A DNA stretch of 10,750 bases from Bacteroidales bacterium (GTDB lineage: Bacteria; Bacteroidota; Bacteroidia; Bacteroidales; UBA10428). This document shows positions 6,834 to 10,750 of this stretch, piece after piece (within the stretch, counting starts at the first letter, position 1; each line of letters begins with the position of its first letter). Below the pieces are notes generated by a model, which saw only the letters and a list, made by a program, of their open reading frames with translations, ran no database searches and was not told the origin of the DNA. The DNA lies in NCBI GenBank assembly GCA_016938095.1, contig JAFGVG010000009.1, forward strand, positions 1 to 10,750, given 5' to 3'. Both the position numbers and the translations under genes were made by a program.

Positions 6834-7628
6834 ATGGATTATAAGGCTATTTGCGAAAAAGTGGTGGATATTGCCCGGGAAGCAGGGCAATCGATTTATG
6901 GAAAACTCCGTAGCGTTCCTTTACAAGCTGTAGAGGTTAAAGGCTTGCATAATTTTGTTACCGAAGTGGACAAAGCCACCGAGATTTTCATCATTAACAA
7001 GCTGAAGGACCTGGTGAAAGATGCCGGATTTATTGCAGAAGAAGGGACTTCGCAGGAAAGGGGTGAGCATTTTAACTGGATTATTGACCCGCTTGATGGT
7101 ACCACCAATTTTATTCATGGCGCTCCCCCGGTGGCTGTCAGTATTGCGCTGGTCGAAGACAACGTTCCCGTTGTGGGTGTGATTTATGAAATATGGCTTC
7201 AGGAGGCTTTTTATGCCTGGAAAGGGAGCAAAGCTTACCTGAATGGAAATCCCATTGTGGTTTCATCTACAGCGGCATTGAAAGATGCCCTGATCGCAAC
7301 AGGTTTCCCCTATCAGAATTTCGACCGTATTGCAGGTTTTATGCAATCAATCGACTATTTTTTCACCAACACACATGGCGTCAGAAGATTGGGTTCAGCG
7401 GCAACTGACCTGGCTTATGTGGCTTGCGGACGATACGATGGTTTTTATGAATATAACCTGAGTCCCTGGGATGTGGCTGCAGGTTCGCTTATTGTTATGC
7501 AGGCAGGAGGAAGGGTTACAGACTTCAACGGGGGCAGTGATTTTTTATTCGGTAGAGAAGTTGTGGCTTCAGGTGGAAATATGTTCAACGAGTTCTTGCA
7601 TGAGGTTGCCCGGTTGATGAAATCCTAA
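6834..7628 (+). CDS. suhB: inositol monophosphatase family protein (SuhB-like)
   Basis: A 264-residue Mg2+-dependent phosphatase of the IMPase/FIG superfamily. The metal site is complete: Glu69/Glu70 in IAEEGTS, Asp85 and Asp88 in WIIDPLDGTTNF (82-93), and Asp213 in SPWDVAAGSLI. RRLGSAATDLAYVACG (about 184-199) is the typical C-terminal substrate-side motif. Members hydrolyse inositol-1-phosphate and related sugar or nucleotide phosphates, and in E. coli SuhB also acts with the transcription machinery at rRNA operons; the substrate here cannot be told from sequence. It begins 11 nt after the ppk1 stop, with AAAAGG about 8-13 nt upstream as a possible ribosome site, and is followed 18 nt later by an acyltransferase gene. 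The position suggests co-transcription with ppk1. Its length and start agree with the family, where the N-terminal helix begins within the first five residues. Confidence 0.92.
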   Translation: MDYKAICEKVVDIAREAGQSIYGKLRSVPLQAVEVKGLHNFVTEVDKATEIFIINKLKDLVKDAGFIAEEGTSQERGEHFNWIIDPLDGTTNFIHGAPPVAVSIALVEDNVPVVGVIYEIWLQEAFYAWKGSKAYLNGNPIVVSSTAALKDALIATGFPYQNFDRIAGFMQSIDYFFTNTHGVRRLGSAATDLAYVACGRYDGFYEYNLSPWDVAAGSLIVMQAGGRVTDFNGGSDFLFGREVVASGGNMFNEFLHEVARLMKS

Positions 7629-7646
7629 TACGAATCACATTTCAGT

Positions 7647-8540
7647 ATGGCTAATTTGTTGTACTATCTGGTATTTTCTGTGGTCTGGTTGTTTTCTATA
7701 CTGCCATTCCGCGTGATGTACCTTATTTCCGATTTTCTTTACCTGATTGTATTTTATATTGCCGGTTACCGCAAAAAAACGGTTTTTTCCAATATGCAAA
7801 CGGCCTTTCCGGATAAAAGCCCTGCTGAGATCAGGCATATGGCCAGCCTGTTTTACAGCCATTTCAGTGATTTCTTGCTGGAGTTGTTGCGATGTATCAA
7901 TATATCGGTTAATCAACTCGACAAAAGGATGAAATATCTCAATCCTGAAGTTTTTGAAGAACTGGCAAAAGAGAACCGTAATTTTGCATTGGTTTCCTCG
8001 CATTACACCAATTGGGAATGGCTGATCAACCTGCCGCTGAAAATGAGGCACAGGTTGCTGGTGATATATCGCCCACTGAAAAGCAAGGTTGCCGATAGGT
8101 TGTCTAAATACATGCGCAGTCGCCATGGAACAGTAATGATTGCTATGGAGCATATTTTTCGTGAGGCTGTTACCTGCAGGTCACAAAATAAGCTGTTTGC
8201 GGTATGGTTTCTGGCAGATCAGCGTCCGCCCCGGAACAGCAGATTCTGGACAACCTTTCTTAACCACGAAACAGCCTTTTTTGAAGGGGCAGAAAAGATT
8301 TCACGTAAAATGGGAATGGCGGTGGTTTTTCTGCATGTTGAGAAAGTGAAAAGAGGCTATTACGAGGTTACCCTTAAAAAGCTCTTTGACAATGCCGCAG
8401 AAACCCGGGAAAATGAAGTTACGCTGGCCTGTGTAAAAGAGATGGAAGCTGAAATACTAAGGGAACCACAATACTGGCTTTGGTCGCATAAGCGTTTTAA
8501 GCACACCCGGCCCGAAAACATCAACCTGATTACCGAATGA
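7647..8540 (+). CDS. LpxL/HtrB-like lysophospholipid (lipid A) acyltransferase
   Basis: A 297-residue inner-membrane acyltransferase of the bacterial lipid A acyltransferase family. The first about 38 residues are strongly hydrophobic with a break near ILPFR, as in LpxL-type enzymes where they anchor the protein. GYRKKTVFSNMQTAFP (about 40-55) and FYSHFSDFLLEL are family features. The catalytic HX4E motif is His119-Glu124 in SSHYTNWEW, followed by VIYRPLKSKVADR and LADQRPP, the conserved downstream blocks. Such enzymes transfer a secondary acyl chain to lipid A or to an aminolipid in this phylum; which acceptor is used cannot be decided, and other acyltransferases of this family exist in Bacteroidota, so I give no gene symbol. 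The stop overlaps the start of the next glycosyltransferase by ATGA, so the two are probably translationally coupled. Confidence 0.9.
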   Translation: MANLLYYLVFSVVWLFSILPFRVMYLISDFLYLIVFYIAGYRKKTVFSNMQTAFPDKSPAEIRHMASLFYSHFSDFLLELLRCINISVNQLDKRMKYLNPEVFEELAKENRNFALVSSHYTNWEWLINLPLKMRHRLLVIYRPLKSKVADRLSKYMRSRHGTVMIAMEHIFREAVTCRSQNKLFAVWFLADQRPPRNSRFWTTFLNHETAFFEGAEKISRKMGMAVVFLHVEKVKRGYYEVTLKKLFDNAAETRENEVTLACVKEMEAEILREPQYWLWSHKRFKHTRPENINLITE

Positions 8541-9559
8541 CCAACATAGCTGTTATCATACTGAACTGGAACGGCAGGCATTACCTGCAACAGTTTTTAC
8601 CATCGGTATGCCGTTACTCTGTTTTTGAGGGAACCGAGATCATTGTAGCAGATAATGGCTCTTCCGACGATTCGGTAAGTATGCTCAGGGAAACATTTCC
8701 TTCGGTAAAGATTATTGAATTTGACCAGAATCACGGTTTTGCCAGCGGTTATCGACTGGCACTGGAACAGATAAATGCTAAGTACTACCTGTTACTGAAC
8801 TCCGATGTGGAAGTTACACAGGGATGGCTGGAGCCTTTGTACCAGGCGATGGAAAACAATCCGCAGTTGGGTGCCTGCATGCCTAAATTGCTGGCCTATG
8901 ACCGCAAGGATTATTTTGAGTATGCAGGTGCTTCCGGTGGTTTTATCGATCGTTTCGGGTATCCATTCTGTCGCGGCCGAATACTGGACACCATCGAAAA
9001 GGACGAAGGACATTACAATGATTTCCGGAACATATTTTGGGCATCGGGAGCCTGCATGTTTTTAAGGGCCGAGGCATACAGGAAAGCAGGCGGACTCGAT
9101 GGCGAATTTTTTGCTCACATGGAGGAGATCGATCTTTGCTGGCGCATGCACAGGGTGGGGTATACCATAGCCGTGGTTCCAGCTTCAAGCGTTTATCATG
9201 TGGGGGGCGGCACCTTGCCCAATAATACACCCCGAAAGCTTTACCTGAACTATCGTAACAGTCTTTTTATGCTGTTTAAAAATCTGCCTGTTTTTCAGCT
9301 GATCCCGGTTGTTCTGCTGCGCATGGTGCTCGATGGTTTTTCTGCACTTGTATACCTGAGTAAAGGATCGGGCAGCTTTTTCTGGGCCGTTATAAGGGCA
9401 CACCTTGCCTTTCAGCGGAGGTTGCCTGTGCTGATAGGCATGAGAAAGCAATTGAAAGGTACAGTGAGAACAGGGTGGTTCAACGAAATTTATTCCGGTA
9501 GTATTGTATTTGATTATTTTGTAAGAAATAAAAAGCATTTTGATCAATTGCGCTGGTAA
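8537..9559 (+). CDS. family 2 (GT-A) glycosyltransferase
   Basis: A 340-residue GT2 enzyme similar in layout to WbbL/RfbN-type rhamnosyltransferases. The nucleotide-sugar fold is clear: VIILNWNGRHYLQQFL (6-21), IIVADNGSSDDSV (35-47), QNHGFASGYRLAL (64-76), the metal-binding NSDVEV (88-93, variant DxD), GACMFLRAEAYRKAGGLD (about 171-188), and the catalytic HMEEIDLCWR (195-204). The C-terminal part has a hydrophobic stretch at about 252-275 and a weaker one near 280-300, so the enzyme is probably attached to the cytoplasmic face of the inner membrane. It overlaps the acyltransferase by 4 nt (ATGA) and ends in a 16-nt convergent overlap with the minus-strand gene. With the acyltransferase it suggests lipopolysaccharide or glycolipid assembly, but donor sugar and acceptor are unknown. 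Distinctive residues after the GT domain do not suggest a second enzymatic domain. Confidence 0.9.
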   Translation: MTNIAVIILNWNGRHYLQQFLPSVCRYSVFEGTEIIVADNGSSDDSVSMLRETFPSVKIIEFDQNHGFASGYRLALEQINAKYYLLLNSDVEVTQGWLEPLYQAMENNPQLGACMPKLLAYDRKDYFEYAGASGGFIDRFGYPFCRGRILDTIEKDEGHYNDFRNIFWASGACMFLRAEAYRKAGGLDGEFFAHMEEIDLCWRMHRVGYTIAVVPASSVYHVGGGTLPNNTPRKLYLNYRNSLFMLFKNLPVFQLIPVVLLRMVLDGFSALVYLSKGSGSFFWAVIRAHLAFQRRLPVLIGMRKQLKGTVRTGWFNEIYSGSIVFDYFVRNKKHFDQLRW

Positions 9560-10557
9560 CTTCCGAAAAGGCCCTGAATGCTTGCCCTTATCACCAGCGA
9601 CATGGATACATCCACCACCCCCGGAACAACATGCAGCGAGCATTGTACTTTTGCTTGCAGGTGAGGTTTTGACACACCATAGAATGCGTCGGCCCGCAGG
9701 TAGCGATCCGATTTGTAGAAACCTTCTCCTGAAGTGATTACCTGGCTTTCACCCATGTATAAGGTACCCTGCAGTCCGAATCCCCTGAAAACAGCACCTG
9801 CTTCGGCGTAAAAACCCCATGGAACACGGAAGTCGTATACATTTCTAAGACGGTCATAAGAGCCCAGCAAACCGGCTGACAGGGTAAGCGAGTCCAGTCG
9901 GGTATATTGTGTGAGATTAAGGCCTGGCAAAAGTATGAATCCGGCATTGTCGCGTATATGCTCACCGGCATTCGTATTTTTTGTATGAGCGAGGTGGGTC
10001 ATGATAAAATGATGCTGCCATATGAATATGCCATGCTGGTATTTGCCCGAGAACCCTAACAGAAACGATTCCTGTTTTTCGTATGATTGTCTTCCTGTCC
10101 AATCGATCCAGAGGTTATGGCTAAAATTTGGTTTGCTGAATTGCAGCAGAATCCCCTCAGTTATGGGCCTGTAATAGGCAAAGGTATCTGTGAAAAGTGT
10201 CAGCGGAAGTTCAATTTTACCGGTGCGTGGGAAGGCTCCTATAATGATTCCCAGGTGCTTACGATTTCCCTGGTAGTAGGCAATTACATCAGGTGCTATC
10301 CATTCGCCTTTGCTGCCGAATTCGTAAAGGTAGCTTGCACCGGCCATCATCCGGTTGTTTTCATCGAAGGCATAGCCGGCGGCAGCAGAAACACGCGAAC
10401 CAGCCATTGTCTGGTCGTTTACAAGAGGGTTAAAATACTCCCGGTTATCAAAAAAGCCAAGGTATTCAAATTCATAATTGAAGTGCTGGGCACGCAGTGA
10501 ACACTGTAACGTTAGAACGAGTGCAATAACTATTGTATGGCGGTACTTTTGTATCAT
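9544..10557 (-). CDS. secreted protein of unknown function, probable outer-membrane beta-barrel
   Basis: I do not recognise this 337-residue protein. From the ATG at 10557 it has a classical signal peptide: MIQKYRH, a hydrophobic core at about 8-17, then CSLRA with likely cleavage between Ala23 and Gln24; the Cys19 context (TLQC) is a poor lipobox. The mature part is rich in Tyr, Phe, Trp, Gly and Asn, with alternating polar/hydrophobic stretches such as SRVSAAAGYAFDENNRMMAGASYLYEFGS, best read as antiparallel beta strands joined by short turns (given here as the RVSAAAGYAF and MMAGASYLYEF strands). Later segments resemble the same pattern (AGLLGSYDRL, WGFYAEAGAVFRG, LQGTLYMGES). A TTG 36 nt further upstream is in frame but falls beyond the predicted promoter, so I reject it. 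The C-terminus lacks the usual aromatic last residue, and its final codons overlap the glycosyltransferase. No neighbour gives a functional hint. Confidence 0.72.
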   Translation of the reverse strand: MIQKYRHTIVIALVLTLQCSLRAQHFNYEFEYLGFFDNREYFNPLVNDQTMAGSRVSAAAGYAFDENNRMMAGASYLYEFGSKGEWIAPDVIAYYQGNRKHLGIIIGAFPRTGKIELPLTLFTDTFAYYRPITEGILLQFSKPNFSHNLWIDWTGRQSYEKQESFLLGFSGKYQHGIFIWQHHFIMTHLAHTKNTNAGEHIRDNAGFILLPGLNLTQYTRLDSLTLSAGLLGSYDRLRNVYDFRVPWGFYAEAGAVFRGFGLQGTLYMGESQVITSGEGFYKSDRYLRADAFYGVSKPHLQAKVQCSLHVVPGVVDVSMSLVIRASIQGLFGSYQRN

Positions 10558-10581
10558 GTGGAAATTAAAACCAAACCTGAT

Positions 10582-10613
10582 CAAAAATAACAATAATAAA
10601 GTTACCTGAACAA
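10582..10613 (-). promoter_or_regulatory. candidate promoter for the barrel-protein gene
   Basis: On the minus strand TATTTTTG (10582-10589) matches TAnnTTTG exactly and TTG (10611-10613) lies 21 nt upstream. Transcription would start around 10573-10578, leaving a leader of under 20 nt before the ATG at 10557 and excluding the in-frame TTG at 10593 as a start. Confidence 0.5.
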
Positions 10614-10750
10614 GGGACAGGGGAAAAAGCCATCAGGGGGTCAAATAAATACCAGGTTTTTTTAAAAAAGTGAAAAGACACAGGGTTACTTTTTGTCTTT
10701 GTAAAGTATTAATCAAATGAATCCAATATGATAAACCAATGATCAAATTC
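10614..10750. other. right-end non-coding stretch
   Basis: No supportable gene. The stretch has a T7A6 run at about 10657-10669 and near-misses to the -7 consensus on the plus strand (TACTTTTTG at 10687-10695, TGTCTTTG at 10694-10701). ATGs at 10718 and 10728 hit stops within five codons; an ATG at 10739 stays open for the four codons to the edge and could begin a plus-strand gene, but this cannot be judged. Confidence 0.5.

Noticed and set aside
7635..8153. Long minus-strand open frame (172 codons) opposite the acyltransferase gene
   Set aside because: It is antisense to a gene with intact family motifs, has no homology I recognise and no promoter; low stop density in the shadow frame explains it.
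10087..10500. Plus-strand open frame of 137 codons inside the barrel gene
   Set aside because: The minus-strand frame has a signal peptide, promoter and barrel-like pattern; the plus-strand product has none of these.
10544..10551. Exact plus-strand TACTTTTG, a possible antisense promoter at the start of the barrel gene
   Set aside because: No TTG or TTTG box lies at a suitable distance upstream, and no plus-strand gene follows within reach.
10558..10593. In-frame TTG at 10593 as an earlier start for the barrel-protein gene
   Set aside because: It lies upstream of the -7 element at 10582-10589, and it would put extra residues before a well-formed signal peptide that begins at the ATG at 10557.
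10739..10750. Possible start of a plus-strand gene at the right edge
   Set aside because: Only four codons are visible and no good promoter or ribosome site precedes it.
1..10750. Mobile element, CRISPR array, tRNA/rRNA, toxin-antitoxin or defence system
   Set aside because: No transposase, integrase, repeat array, cloverleaf or defence-type gene is seen. The PIN domain at 2812 is part of a PhoH fusion and has no antitoxin gene beside it.

Overview
The window looks like a chromosomal housekeeping stretch from a member of the Bacteroidota, possibly a Bacteroidales-type lineage. The reasons are promoters of the TTG/TTTG...TAnnTTTG type, few good Shine-Dalgarno sites, a PIN-PhoH ATPase, a SixA phosphatase directly before polyphosphate kinase 1, and an aromatic-rich outer-membrane-type protein. 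Coding density is high. I see no rRNA, tRNA, CRISPR array, insertion sequence, prophage gene or attachment site.

Left part, minus strand (1-2567): three co-oriented genes, in transcription order folC (folate polyglutamylation), cutC (a short CutC-family TIM barrel) and the first 172 codons of a HlyD-type efflux adaptor that runs off the left edge. Gaps are 35 and 45 nt with no clear internal promoter or terminator, so they may form one operon.

Divergent spacer (2568-2811): the largest internal gap. It holds two back-to-back candidate promoters, one for folC (minus) and one for phoH (plus). The TTTG of each -7 box lies in a palindrome (TTTGCG-N2-CGCAAA and GGTTTGCAAACC).

Middle and right part, plus strand (2812-9559): a PIN-PhoH ATPase, then after a 75-nt gap with its own candidate promoter a compact run: sixA (phosphohistidine phosphatase), ppk1 (polyphosphate kinase), an inositol-monophosphatase-family enzyme, an LpxL/HtrB-like acyltransferase and a family-2 glycosyltransferase. 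Spacings are 33, 11, 18 and -4 nt, which suggests co-transcription. The first genes concern phosphate, polyphosphate or phosphohistidine chemistry and the last two concern envelope lipid and glycan assembly.

Right end, minus strand (9544-10557): an unrecognised secreted, probably outer-membrane beta-barrel protein whose 3' end overlaps the glycosyltransferase by 16 nt. A good promoter match just upstream fixes its start at 10557. The last ~140 bases hold no gene I can support.

I do not find a clearly new biological system. The points most worth a second look are the inverted repeats built on -7 boxes at three promoters, the sixA-ppk1 pairing, a strong codon-pair bias (CTC leucine mostly before GA-starting codons), and the unrecognised barrel protein with its convergent overlap.
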